Shown here: positions 26,179 to 34,112 of the stretch, piece after piece
How positions within the stretch are numbered: the first letter of the stretch is position 1
How the letters are laid out: each line of letters begins with the position of its first letter
The notes under the pieces: model-generated
Database searches by the model: none
Told to the model about the DNA's origin: nothing
What the model saw: the letters and a program-made list of their open reading frames with translations, nothing else
Assembly: GCF_003002915.1 (NCBI RefSeq)
Contig: NZ_PVTG01000012.1
Location: forward strand, 103,528 to 167,527
Direction: 5' to 3'
Origin: Geodermatophilus tzadiensis
GTDB lineage: Bacteria; Actinomycetota; Actinomycetes; Mycobacteriales; Geodermatophilaceae
DNA: 64,000 bases
Translations under genes and position numbers: made by a program

Positions 26179-26675
26179 GTCGCCGCCTCCGGGGCCCGTC
26201 CGGCGGCCGCTTCGACCTTCTCCTTGATGATCCCCATCTGGATCTTGGAGTTGCCGTCGATCCGGCGGGTCATCCCCTCGGTGTCGATCGGGGCCTGGGG
26301 CCGCATCCGGAAGTCCTGCACCCACCGCATGCGGGTGCCGGTCCCCTCCCGTTCGTAGCTCCAGAAGATGTCCATGAACTCGAAGGGCCCGGGCTCCACG
26401 CGGCGGGCGCGGACCGTGTGGGTGGCCGGGTCGAGGGTCCGCTCGGACACCCAGCTCCACACCGTGCCGTTCTCGTCGGGGTGCATGGAGAGCCGGAACC
26501 GGAAGTAGGTCTCGGTCTGCTCGAGGATCTCGATCGAGGCGTACTCGGTGAACAGGTCCGGCCACGAGGCGAGGTCGTTGGTCATCCGCCACACGTGCTC
26601 GAGGTCGGCGTCGATGACGATCGAGTTGTCGGTGTGGCCGGCGGTCTCGGTGCCCGGCTCCACGGTGCTGCTCAT
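26175..26675 (-). CDS. SRPBCC aromatase/cyclase
   Basis: The 166-residue single START/SRPBCC domain resembles the polyketide aromatase/cyclases TcmN-N and WhiE ORFVI. It has DADLEHVWRMTNDLASWPDLF near 22-42 and a long C-terminal helix from ~137. These enzymes fold the nascent chain and form the first aromatic ring. Stop and start overlap the acyltransferase gene by 4 nt, and GGAGG precedes the ATG. Confidence 0.88.
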   Translation of the reverse strand: MSSTVEPGTETAGHTDNSIVIDADLEHVWRMTNDLASWPDLFTEYASIEILEQTETYFRFRLSMHPDENGTVWSWVSERTLDPATHTVRARRVEPGPFEFMDIFWSYEREGTGTRMRWVQDFRMRPQAPIDTEGMTRRIDGNSKIQMGIIKEKVEAAAGRAPEAAT

Positions 26676-26704
26676 GAGCGGTTCCTCCTGGGGGTCGGGT
26701 CGGC

Positions 26705-26968
26705 TCAGGCCATGCCGGCCGAGTTCGACGCGGTCGCGTTCACCGTGTCGACGATCTCGCCGAGCGTGTAGAGCTCCGGGTTCTCCTCGGGCATCTCGGT
26801 GCCGTAGCGGTCCTGCAGCGCGGTCTGCATCGACAGGAAGGCCAGCGAGTCCAGGCCGATGTCGGCGAAGTGCGCGTCGCGGTCGGTGGTGTGCGCGCTG
26901 GCGGGCAGGCCGGCCTTCTCGGACAGCAGCGCCATCAGGTCGTCGAGAGTGAAGGTCGTGGCGGACAC
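26705..26968 (-). CDS. Acyl carrier protein (type II PKS)
   Basis: The 87-residue ACP carries the phosphopantetheine attachment Ser41 in DIGLDSLAFL and has the usual four-helix pattern. GTG 26968 has GGAGAG upstream. The biotin carboxylase reading frame runs 34 nt into this gene, so the two are tightly coupled. Confidence 0.92.
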   Translation of the reverse strand: MSATTFTLDDLMALLSEKAGLPASAHTTDRDAHFADIGLDSLAFLSMQTALQDRYGTEMPEENPELYTLGEIVDTVNATASNSAGMA

Positions 26969-28443
26969 GGGATCTCTCCTTCGGTGGAGCGGTCCGGCCG
27001 CGGGTCCGCGGTCGGGGTCGGGACGAGCTGGAGTCCGCCGCGGGCGGCGGGGAGGCCGGGGGCGGCGTCGTCGAGGGAGGCGGCGCGGGCGAGCACCGCG
27101 GGCAGGCACCGGTCGAGGAACTGCACGTCGTGGCGGTCGGCGACGACGTCGGGGTCGCGCAGCAGCGCGCGGTGCAGCGCGATCGTGGTGTGCACGCCGG
27201 GACCCTCGACCCGCATCTCGGCCAGCGCCCGGTCCATCCGGCGGATGGCCTGGTCGCGGTCGGGCGCCCACACGACGAGCTTGCCCAGCAGCGAGTCGTA
27301 GTCGGGGCTGACGGTGTCGCCCTGGCGGTAGCCGGTGTCGAAGCGGGTCCACGGGCCGTCGGGCACCTGCAGCACCTCGAGCCGACCGGGTGCCGGCGCG
27401 AAGCCCCGGGTGGGGTCCTCGGCGTTGATCCGGCACTCGATCGCCGCGCCGCGCGGGACGACGTCCTCCTGCCGGAAGGCCAGCCGCCGGCCGGCGGCGA
27501 CGAGGATCTGCTCGCGCACCAGGTCGACGCCGGTGAGCAGCTCGGTGACCGGGTGCTCGACCTGGATCCGGGCGTTCATCTCCATGAAGTACGCCGCGCC
27601 CGAGCCGTCGACGAGGAACTCCATCGTGCCCGCGCCGGTGTAGCCGACCGAGAGCGCGCCGTGCACCGCGAGGCGGCCGAGCTCGGTGCGCTGCTCGGGC
27701 GTGAGGTGGCCGGCCGGGCCCTCCTCGAGCAGCTTCTGGTGCCGCCGCTGCAGGGAGCAGTCGCGCTCGCCGAGGGAGACGCCGTTGCCGTGGGCGTCGC
27801 ACAGGACCTGCACCTCGACGTGCCGCGCGCCGGACAGGAAGCGCTCGACGTAGACGGTGGGGTCGCGGAAGACCGCGCGGGCCACCGCCCGGGTCGTGGC
27901 GAACGCCTCGTCGAAGTCCTCCGGCGCCCGGACGACGGTCATCCCGCGGCCGCCACCGCCGGCGGCGGCCTTGACGATGACCGGGTAACCGATCTCGTCG
28001 GCGATCGCCCGGCCCTCCTCGGCGGTGCGCACCGGCTCGACCACGCCGGGCAGCAGCGGCAGGCCGGCCTCGGCCATCAGCCGCCGCGCCGTCGCCTTGT
28101 TGCCCATCTGCTGCATGACCGCCGGGGGCGGGCCGACGAAGGTCAGCCCCTCGGCGGCGCAGATCTCGGCGAAGTCCGGGTCCTCGGAGAGGAAGCCGTA
28201 GCCGGGGTGGACGGCGTCGGCGCCGGCGCGCAGCGCCGCCTCGACGATGTTGGGCACGTGCAGGTAGCTGCGCCGGGGCGCCGGCGGGCCGATGTGCACG
28301 GCCTCGTCGGCCATGGCCACCACGGCCGAGTGGCGGTCGGAGGTCGAGTGGACGGCGACCACCTCGATGCCCAGCTCCCGGCAGGCCCGGGCGATCCGGA
28401 CGGCGATCTCACCGCGGTTGGCGATGAGCAGCCGGTCGATCAC
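26935..28443 (-). CDS. Biotin carboxylase subunit of acetyl-CoA carboxylase
   Basis: The 502-residue AccC-type ATP-grasp enzyme starts VIDRLLIANRGEIAVRIARA and contains AAGGGGRGM, the EMNARIQVEHPVTE catalytic block and a typical C-terminal domain. It carboxylates biotin on the adjacent carrier protein with ATP and bicarbonate. The last ~45 residues go beyond usual AccC and end in a Pro/Thr-rich tail overlapping the ACP gene. The GTG start overlaps the BCCP stop. Its place in the operon indicates dedicated malonyl-CoA supply. Confidence 0.92.
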   Translation of the reverse strand: MIDRLLIANRGEIAVRIARACRELGIEVVAVHSTSDRHSAVVAMADEAVHIGPPAPRRSYLHVPNIVEAALRAGADAVHPGYGFLSEDPDFAEICAAEGLTFVGPPPAVMQQMGNKATARRLMAEAGLPLLPGVVEPVRTAEEGRAIADEIGYPVIVKAAAGGGGRGMTVVRAPEDFDEAFATTRAVARAVFRDPTVYVERFLSGARHVEVQVLCDAHGNGVSLGERDCSLQRRHQKLLEEGPAGHLTPEQRTELGRLAVHGALSVGYTGAGTMEFLVDGSGAAYFMEMNARIQVEHPVTELLTGVDLVREQILVAAGRRLAFRQEDVVPRGAAIECRINAEDPTRGFAPAPGRLEVLQVPDGPWTRFDTGYRQGDTVSPDYDSLLGKLVVWAPDRDQAIRRMDRALAEMRVEGPGVHTTIALHRALLRDPDVVADRHDVQFLDRCLPAVLARAASLDDAAPGLPAARGGLQLVPTPTADPRPDRSTEGEIPCPPRPSLSTT

Positions 28444-28946
28444 CGCGCACCGCCGGCCGGCCGCAGGAGCATGAGCACCTGGTCGTACTCGACGGACTCG
28501 GCGTCGCCGACCAGGACGTCGGCCACCACGCCCGCCTCGTCGACGACGATCGGGTTCATCAGCTTCATCGCCTCGACGATGCCGACGGTCTGCCCGGGCT
28601 CGACCTCGTCGCCGACCCGCACGAAGGGGTCCGCGCCGGGCGAGGGCGCCGAGTAGAACGTGCCAACCAGGGGGGACCGGACCGGGGTGCCCTCCGGCTC
28701 GGCCGGGGCGACCGCGGCGGCGGGCGCCGCCACCACCGCGGCGACCGGTGCGACCGCCACGGTCGCCGTCTCCGCGGGACCGGTGGCCCACTCGACCTCG
28801 ACGGCGCGGTCGCCGTCGCGGACGGTCAGCCTCCGCAGCCCCGCGGGCAGGTCGCGGGCCAGGGCGACGACCTCGTCGTGCAGGTCGCGCACCGTGTCGT
28901 CGGGGTCGGGCCCCGCACTCCGGGCCGAGAGCTCGCTGGCGGTCAT
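28440..28946 (-). CDS. Biotin carboxyl carrier protein
   Basis: The 168-residue AccB-type carrier has an Ala/Pro/Val-rich linker (~60-85) before a biotinyl domain. The biotin-accepting Lys128 lies in EAMKLMN, and the thumb-containing FYSAPSPGADPFVRVGD block is present. It works with the biotin carboxylase and carboxyltransferase genes on either side. Confidence 0.93.
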   Translation of the reverse strand: MTASELSARSAGPDPDDTVRDLHDEVVALARDLPAGLRRLTVRDGDRAVEVEWATGPAETATVAVAPVAAVVAAPAAAVAPAEPEGTPVRSPLVGTFYSAPSPGADPFVRVGDEVEPGQTVGIVEAMKLMNPIVVDEAGVVADVLVGDAESVEYDQVLMLLRPAGGAR

Positions 28947-28949
28947 CGG

Positions 28950-30698
28950 TCAGCTCCCCACGGTCTGCAGCGGGCGGCCGTCGTCGCCGCTGATGCGGGC
29001 CAGCCGACGGGCGCGGGTGTCGAGCAGGGTGGCCGGGTCGAGCCGGCAGACGTCGTCGAGCTCGCGCACCAGGGCCCGGCGCAGCAGGCCGGCCGCGGCC
29101 AGCGGGTCGGTGTGCGCCCCGCCCGGTGGTTCGGGGACGACGGCGGTGGCGATCCCGGCCGAGCGCAGGTGGGCCGCGCCGAGCCGCATCGCGCGGGCCG
29201 CGGTCGGGGCGGCCACCGCCGTCCGCCACAGGATCGCCGCGCACCCCTCCGGGCTGATCACCGAGAGGAAGGCGTTCTCCATGACCAGCAGCCGGTCGGA
29301 GGTGCACAGCGCCAGCGCGCCGCCGCTGCCGCCCTCGCCGGTGACCACCGAGACCACCGGCACCCGCAGCCGGCTGCTGCGCAGGATCGCCTCGGCGATC
29401 GCGTGCGACTGCCCGCGCTCCTCGGCCTCGGGTCCCGGGTGCGCGCCGGGGGTGTCGACCAGCGTGACCACCGGCAGGCCGAAGGACTCGGCGTGGTCGA
29501 GCAGCCGCAGCGCCTTGCGGTAGCCCTCCGGGTGCGGCATCCCGAAGTTCCGGGCCACCCGCTCGCGGACGGTGTGCCCCTTCTCGTGGCCCAGGACGAC
29601 GACGCGGCGCCCGCCGATGGCGGCCACCCCGCCCACGACGGCGGGGTCGTCGGCGAAGACCCGGTCCCCGTGCAGCTCGACGAAGTCGTCGAAGGCGGTG
29701 TGCAGGTAGTCCAGCGTCGTGGGCCGCTCGGTCACCCGCGCCCGCTGGACGACGTCCCACGGGTCGGCGTCGGTGTCGTCGGCCTCGGCGTCCTCGTCGG
29801 CGTCCTCCGCGCGGTCGGCCGAGGGGCCCTCGTCGGCCGACCCGTCACCGGCCGGGGCGCCGGGCACGGGACCGGCGCCGTGCAGGGCGAGCAGCCGGAC
29901 CAGCAGCGGCCGGAGCTCCGCGCGGCTCTCGACGCGGTCGACCAGGCCGTGGCTCATGAGGAACTCGGCGGTCTGGAAGTCGCGGGGGAGCTCGGCGCGG
30001 ATCGTCTCCTGCACCACCCGCGGCCCGGCGAAGCCGACGTGCGCGCCGCGCTCGCCGACCAGGACCGAGGCGAGGGTGGCGAAGGAGGCCGAGACGCCGC
30101 CGTAGGTGGGGTCGGTGAGCACGCACACCGACAGCAGGCCGGCCTCGCGCAGCCGGCCGAAGGCGCAGCTGACCCGTGCCATCTGCAGCAGCGAGAACAC
30201 GCCCTCCTGCATCCGCGCGCCGCCGCTGGCGCACACGGTGACCAGCGGCAGGCTGCGCTCGAGGGCCAGCTCGGCGGCGCCGCTGACTCGGCGGCCGACC
30301 TCGACGCCCATCGAGCCGCCGAGGAAGCCGAAGTCCATGACGGCGAGGACCACCTCGGCGCCGCCGATGCGGGCGGTGCCGACGACGACGGCCTCGGACT
30401 CGCCGGAGCGGCGCTCGGCCTCGGCCAGCCGGTCGGGGTAGTCGCGCAGGTCGGTGAAGGCCAGCGGGTCGGGGGTGCTCGGGGCGAAGTGCGCCTCGGT
30501 CCAGCTGCCGGCGTCGGCGAGCAGGTCGATGCGGGCGCGGGCGCTCAGCCGCAGGTGGTGGTCGCACTCGGGGCAGACGTGCAGGTCCCGGTCGAGTCGC
30601 TTGCGGTAGAGCAGCCAGCCGCAGGCGGGACAGGAGACCCACCCGCCCGCGGGCTGCGGCGCGGGGACCGGTGGGACCGGGGTCGCCGAACGTGTCAT
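28950..30698 (-). CDS. Fused carboxyltransferase beta-alpha subunit of ACC
   Basis: The 582-residue fusion is AccD-like then AccA-like. The first half carries the AccD zinc ribbon Cys23, 26, 42 and 45 (SCPACG...VCPECD) and CASGGARMQEG. An acidic low-complexity linker (about 275-310) leads to the AccA-like half with GHEKGHTVRERVARNFGMPHPEG and GEGGSGGALA. It transfers CO2 from biotin to acetyl-CoA to give malonyl-CoA. It completes a private carboxylase for the polyketide pathway. GAGGAGG precedes the ATG, and the gap to BCCP is 3 nt. Confidence 0.92.
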   Translation of the reverse strand: MTRSATPVPPVPAPQPAGGWVSCPACGWLLYRKRLDRDLHVCPECDHHLRLSARARIDLLADAGSWTEAHFAPSTPDPLAFTDLRDYPDRLAEAERRSGESEAVVVGTARIGGAEVVLAVMDFGFLGGSMGVEVGRRVSGAAELALERSLPLVTVCASGGARMQEGVFSLLQMARVSCAFGRLREAGLLSVCVLTDPTYGGVSASFATLASVLVGERGAHVGFAGPRVVQETIRAELPRDFQTAEFLMSHGLVDRVESRAELRPLLVRLLALHGAGPVPGAPAGDGSADEGPSADRAEDADEDAEADDTDADPWDVVQRARVTERPTTLDYLHTAFDDFVELHGDRVFADDPAVVGGVAAIGGRRVVVLGHEKGHTVRERVARNFGMPHPEGYRKALRLLDHAESFGLPVVTLVDTPGAHPGPEAEERGQSHAIAEAILRSSRLRVPVVSVVTGEGGSGGALALCTSDRLLVMENAFLSVISPEGCAAILWRTAVAAPTAARAMRLGAAHLRSAGIATAVVPEPPGGAHTDPLAAAGLLRRALVRELDDVCRLDPATLLDTRARRLARISGDDGRPLQTVGS

Positions 30699-30724
30699 CA
30701 GTTGCCTCCTCGCCACCCGCGCGA

Positions 30725-31051
30725 TCACTCGGGGGACGACGTCCAGTGGTAGAAGCGGCGGGCCATCGCGTCCTGCGGCGACCGCCAGCCGGGGTCGTAG
30801 GCCTCGATGTAGGGCTTGAGGTCCTCGCTGACGGCGCGGAAGGCCGGCAGCGACTGGGCGATGCGCATCGCCTCGGCGGCGGGCCGGTCGAAGTCGACCA
30901 GGTGCACGTAGATGCCGTGGAACTGGTAGAGCGAGCGGCGGAGCACCCCGATCTCGTGCGGTGCCGACGTCGCGTCGTGGCGGCCGAAGGCGGCGGCCAC
31001 GTCCTCGGCGTGCTCCGGCGCCATCCGCGCGATGATCATCGTCTGGTCCAC
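30725..31051 (-). CDS. TcmI-type polyketide cyclase (single domain)
   Basis: The 108-residue protein has the normal length for TcmI/WhiE ORFVII cyclases. Family stretches include VLRRSLYQFHGIYVHLVDFDRP and WRSPQDAMARRFYHW. GTG 31051 is chosen because an ideal AGGAGGT lies just upstream; an ATG 24 nt further upstream is less well placed. This is the first gene of the ~14.6-kb polyketide operon, and the promoter must lie in the 380-bp gap upstream. Confidence 0.87.
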   Translation of the reverse strand: MDQTMIIARMAPEHAEDVAAAFGRHDATSAPHEIGVLRRSLYQFHGIYVHLVDFDRPAAEAMRIAQSLPAFRAVSEDLKPYIEAYDPGWRSPQDAMARRFYHWTSSPE

Positions 31052-31431
31052 GGGACCTCCTCCGTCGTCCACCTCCCGGGGAGCCCGGGCGGGATGGCAC
31101 CGACGCTAGGAACGACGTGAGGCTCGCCACATCGGCCAGGCGTCGGGATCCGGCGCCCACCCGGCGGGGGAGGGCACCACGACCCCGGACGGCGGGAGGG
31201 CGCCGGCACCGTCCGGACGGCCTGGTCGGATCCCCTCCGGGGAGGGGCAACCCCGACCTGCAGGGCGACGGGTCCCGCTCCGGGGAGGGGTCGCAGGCAC
31301 GACCCGGGTATGAACTCGCCGGTGAGCGGACCGCTCAGCGCCGTTCGGGTGGTCAGCGCTCCGGGAACCGCCTAGCTTTCGCCTCCTGACCTGCAAGCTC
31401 GCGCCTCGGGCGCCGGAGGGGAGCGGAGCGG
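31052..31431. promoter_or_regulatory. Divergent control region of polyketide operon and regulator
   Basis: No gene fits in these 380 bp. On the minus strand TAGCGT (31108-31103) is a plausible -10 for the polyketide operon, with only a weak -35. On the plus strand TAGCTT (31372-31377) with TGGTCA 18 bp upstream may serve the first LuxR-type gene. Between them lies a 13-bp direct repeat with a 43-bp period. Confidence 0.4.
31235..31290. repeat. Two 13-bp direct repeats, 43-bp period
   Basis: CTCCGGGGAGGGG occurs at 31235-31247 and 31278-31290, about four helical turns apart, inside the divergent control region. They are possible binding sites for the adjacent regulators; function unproven. 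Confidence 0.5.
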
Positions 31432-32166
31432 ATGGGTGGACCGGAGCGCGACGTCCCCGGTGCCGTCGTGACCGGCTCCGGCGCGCCCGCGGACGGCTCG
31501 CCCGTCCGGGTGCTGGTCTGCGACGGCCACGACGTCCTGCGGCGGGGGCTGCGCACCGTGCTGCGGCGGGCGCCCGACCTCGTGGTGGTGGGTGAGGCGG
31601 CCGACGTCGACGAGGCGCTCACCCTGGCCGCCGGCGTCGCGCCGGACGTCACCCTGCTGGGCCTGGACACCCGGCGGACCGCGGTGCAGGAGCTGGTGCG
31701 GACGCTGAGCCGCACGGGCAACCGGGTCGTGTTGATGGGTGAGGCCGCCGCCGGCAGCGACGTGGTCGAGGTGCTCAGGGCCGGCGCGCGGGGCTACGTG
31801 CACGCGGCGGTGAGCTCCCTGCGCCTGGTCGAGGCCGTGCGGGCGGTGGCCCGCGGGGAGACCGTGCTCGACGCGTGCGTCGCCGGCGAGCTGCTGCACC
31901 GGCTCGACGGCGACCAGCGGCCGGAGGACGGTCCGGCCCACAACCCGCTCACCGCGCGGCAGCAGGCGGTCGCCGAACTGGTCGCCGAGGGGCTGACCAA
32001 CGCCGAGATCGCCGACCGGCTGCGGGTGAGCAGGGCGACGGTGAAGGGTCACATCACCGTGGCGCTGCGCCGACTCGCCCTGCGCGACCGTACGCAACTC
32101 GCCATCCACGTGCACAGAGCGTCACGACGCGGTGGTGGCGGGAGCTTCCTCCCCGCGGAGGGCTGA
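31432..32166 (+). CDS. LuxR-type regulator with atypical (Asp-less) receiver 1
   Basis: The 244-residue protein is laid out like a NarL-type response regulator, with a receiver-like domain (~26-140) and a LuxR helix-turn-helix (~172-235, LTARQQAVAELVAEGLTNAEI). The phosphorylation site is missing: the expected Asp after APDVTLL is Gly77, the acidic pair is reduced to CDG (30-32) and the Lys loop reads GYVHAAVS. It cannot be phosphorylated in the usual way and is likely controlled by a ligand or by protein contacts. It diverges from the polyketide operon, which it may regulate. Confidence 0.85.
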   Translation: MGGPERDVPGAVVTGSGAPADGSPVRVLVCDGHDVLRRGLRTVLRRAPDLVVVGEAADVDEALTLAAGVAPDVTLLGLDTRRTAVQELVRTLSRTGNRVVLMGEAAAGSDVVEVLRAGARGYVHAAVSSLRLVEAVRAVARGETVLDACVAGELLHRLDGDQRPEDGPAHNPLTARQQAVAELVAEGLTNAEIADRLRVSRATVKGHITVALRRLALRDRTQLAIHVHRASRRGGGGSFLPAEG

Positions 32167-32353
32167 GCAGCTCGCGCGCCGACATCCCTGGTGGTGAAGG
32201 GCTTCCTTGGCGGATCCTGGATGAATGCTGGGAGAAAACTGCGCACGACATGGTCGTGCACCGTTACCCTCGGTGGAGTCCGGAGAAGACGGACGGGAGT
32301 CGGAGGGGTCGGCCTCGGGGCGCGGGGGAGCGTCGAGCCGTCGGGGGGACGAC

Positions 32354-33175
32354 ATGGACCACGAAGGACTCGCACCGGACGCGACGATCGCTGGACTGCG
32401 CCAGCGCGGCCCCGGCCAGACGGGTGGGCGCTCCACACCCAACGAGGTGGCCCGGCCGCCGGCACCGAGGGGGTCGGTGCGGCCCGCGCCGATCCGGCCC
32501 CATGCGGGCCGGCCGCCGACGAGCCTGGTGTGCGTGCTGCTCTGCGAGGACCAGGAGGTCTTCCGGATCGGCATGCGCGAGGTGCTGGAGGCGCAGCCGG
32601 ACATGGCGGTGGTCGCCGAGACCACCCACCTGCCCGAGGCGCTCGAGGCGGCCGACGGGTGCCGCACGCAGGTGGTCGTCGTCCGGCAGGGGCTGGTGGC
32701 CGGCGCGGCGCTGCCGCTGCTGCGCACGCTGTGCCGGCGGGACACCGCGGTGCTCGTGCTCGCCGAGCCGGGGACGGAGTCCGAGCCCGAGGTCGTGGAG
32801 ATCCTGCAGGCCGGTGTCCGCGGCTACCTGCCCCGCCGGTCGGACGCCCAGCGGCTGGTCGACGGGGTGCGGGCGCTGGCCCGGCACGAGGCCGCGCTGG
32901 ACCCGGCGGCCACCGACCAGCTGGTGCAGTACCTGACCGACCCGCAGGCCCGCCCGGCACCGGCGGTGCGCCCGCTGGACCGGCTCACGGAGCGCCAGCG
33001 CGAGGTCGCCGAGCTGGTCGCGCAGGGGCTGAGCAACGAGGAGATCGCCTCCCGGCTGTTCCTCAGCCTGGCGACGGTCAAGAGCCACCTGACCGCCTCG
33101 ATGCGGCGCCTGGACGTCCGCACCCGCACGCAGCTGGCCATCCTGGTCAACCGCGACTCCTCGCCCGCCGCCTGA
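32354..33175 (+). CDS. LuxR-type regulator with atypical (Asp-less) receiver 2
   Basis: The 273-residue protein has a disordered Arg/Pro-rich N-terminal extension (~1-55), a receiver-like domain (~57-175) and a LuxR helix-turn-helix (~205-265, LTERQREVAELVAQGLSNEEI). The acidic pair ED (65-66) is present, but the phospho-acceptor position is Arg111 (VVVVRQG) and the Lys loop is YLPRRSD. It shares this loss with its upstream neighbour, so the two form a pair of unphosphorylatable regulators next to the polyketide operon. ATG 32354 follows GGGGGGAC; longer in-frame starts would only extend the disordered tail. Confidence 0.82.
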   Translation: MDHEGLAPDATIAGLRQRGPGQTGGRSTPNEVARPPAPRGSVRPAPIRPHAGRPPTSLVCVLLCEDQEVFRIGMREVLEAQPDMAVVAETTHLPEALEAADGCRTQVVVVRQGLVAGAALPLLRTLCRRDTAVLVLAEPGTESEPEVVEILQAGVRGYLPRRSDAQRLVDGVRALARHEAALDPAATDQLVQYLTDPQARPAPAVRPLDRLTERQREVAELVAQGLSNEEIASRLFLSLATVKSHLTASMRRLDVRTRTQLAILVNRDSSPAA

Positions 33176-33202
33176 GGACGGGCTCCACCGGACCTCGGAC
33201 GG

Positions 33203-33239
33203 TTCCTCCGGAGGTCGCACCCGCTTCCTCCGGAGGTCG
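33203..33239. repeat. Two 15-bp direct repeats, 22-bp period
   Basis: TTCCTCCGGAGGTCG occurs at 33203-33217 and 33225-33239, two helical turns apart. Each contains the palindrome CCTCCGGAGG. The pair lies between the second LuxR-type gene and the thioesterase promoter, and could be a tandem operator. Confidence 0.5.
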
Positions 33240-33256
33240 TGGCCGGCCGTTTTCGG

Positions 33257-33315
33257 TTGGGTTCTCGTACCGACTGCGCTACCGTCCTGGATCGTCGGTT
33301 GGACATCCCAACCGA
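33257..33315 (+). promoter_or_regulatory. Promoter and operator of thioesterase-like gene
   Basis: TTGGGT (33257-33262), 17 bp and TACCGT (33280-33285) form a promoter. The half-site TCGGTTGG occurs at 33253-33260 overlapping the -35. It recurs at 33295-33302, where it makes a perfect 8-5-8 inverted repeat with CCAACCGA (33308-33315) at about +3 to +23. The layout suggests repression by a dimeric regulator of unknown identity. Confidence 0.5.
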
Positions 33316-33332
33316 GGATCTGGGGAGGACCC

Positions 33333-34094
33333 GTGGACGCCGCCGGTACCGTGCTCGACCCGCCCGCCCGACTGCTCTCGTTCGACCCGACCTGGCGGTC
33401 GTTCACCGACACCCAGGGCGGGCTCGTGGTGGGACACCTGCTGGCCGCCGCCGCGGCGGCGACCGGGTCGGCGCCCCGGGCGGTGACGGCGCACCTGCTC
33501 GCCGGGGTGGCGGCCGACACCGAGGCCGCCGTCGAGGTGGCCCCCGACCGGGCCGGCACCACCGGCAGCGTGCGGGCCACGGTGAGCCAGGAGGGCCGGG
33601 TGCGCGCGGTCGCCCAGGTGCTCACGCTCGCGCGCCCGGCCTCCGCGGTCAGCGAGGCGGTGCTGCCGGTCGCGGGACCGACCGTCCGGGAGGGCGTGCC
33701 GTTCGCGCTGCCGCGTGAGTTCGTGCCGATCGCCGACCACACCGAGATCCGGGCGCTGGGCGCCTCCCGCCCGCTGGCCGGGGGTCCCGAGCCGCGGCTG
33801 CACGCGTGGGTCCGGGTCGACGGCGACCTCGAGCCGCTGGTGCAGCTCGGCGTGCTCGCCGACGCGCTGCCGCCGGCGCTGTTCGCCGTCCGCACCACCC
33901 CGGCGGTGATGCCGACCGTCGAGCTGACCGCGCACCTCGCCGGCCCGCCACCGGCGACCGGCGCGTGGGTGCGCGTCGACCAACGCCTGGCCTGGGCCGA
34001 CGCCGACGTCGCGGTGGACGACACCGAGCTGCGCGACGTGGACGGCGCCCTGGTGGCCCGGGTGCGCCAGACCCGCCGCCTGCCCGCCCGCTGA
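33333..34094 (+). CDS. Thioesterase-family (4HBT_3-like) protein
   Basis: The 253-residue protein resembles the double-hotdog acyl-CoA thioesterase-like family (TesB/4HBT_3). It opens with LLSFDPTWRSFTDTQGGLVVGHLLAAAAAATG, and a second hotdog (~150-253) includes LEPLVQLGVLADALPPALF and WVRVDQRLAWADADVAVDDTEL. It probably hydrolyses or binds acyl-CoA. GTG 33333 has GGGGAGG upstream. It is convergent with the acyl-CoA dehydrogenase operon. Catalytic residues cannot be assigned reliably. Confidence 0.75.
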   Translation: MDAAGTVLDPPARLLSFDPTWRSFTDTQGGLVVGHLLAAAAAATGSAPRAVTAHLLAGVAADTEAAVEVAPDRAGTTGSVRATVSQEGRVRAVAQVLTLARPASAVSEAVLPVAGPTVREGVPFALPREFVPIADHTEIRALGASRPLAGGPEPRLHAWVRVDGDLEPLVQLGVLADALPPALFAVRTTPAVMPTVELTAHLAGPPPATGAWVRVDQRLAWADADVAVDDTELRDVDGALVARVRQTRRLPAR

Positions 34095-34112
34095 CGCGGC
34101 CCCGCGGGCTGC

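Noticed and set aside
33180..33240. CCTCCGGAGG repeats as transcription terminators
   Set aside because: The palindromes are loopless 10-mers inside a 22-bp direct repeat; an operator-like role fits better, though it is unproven.
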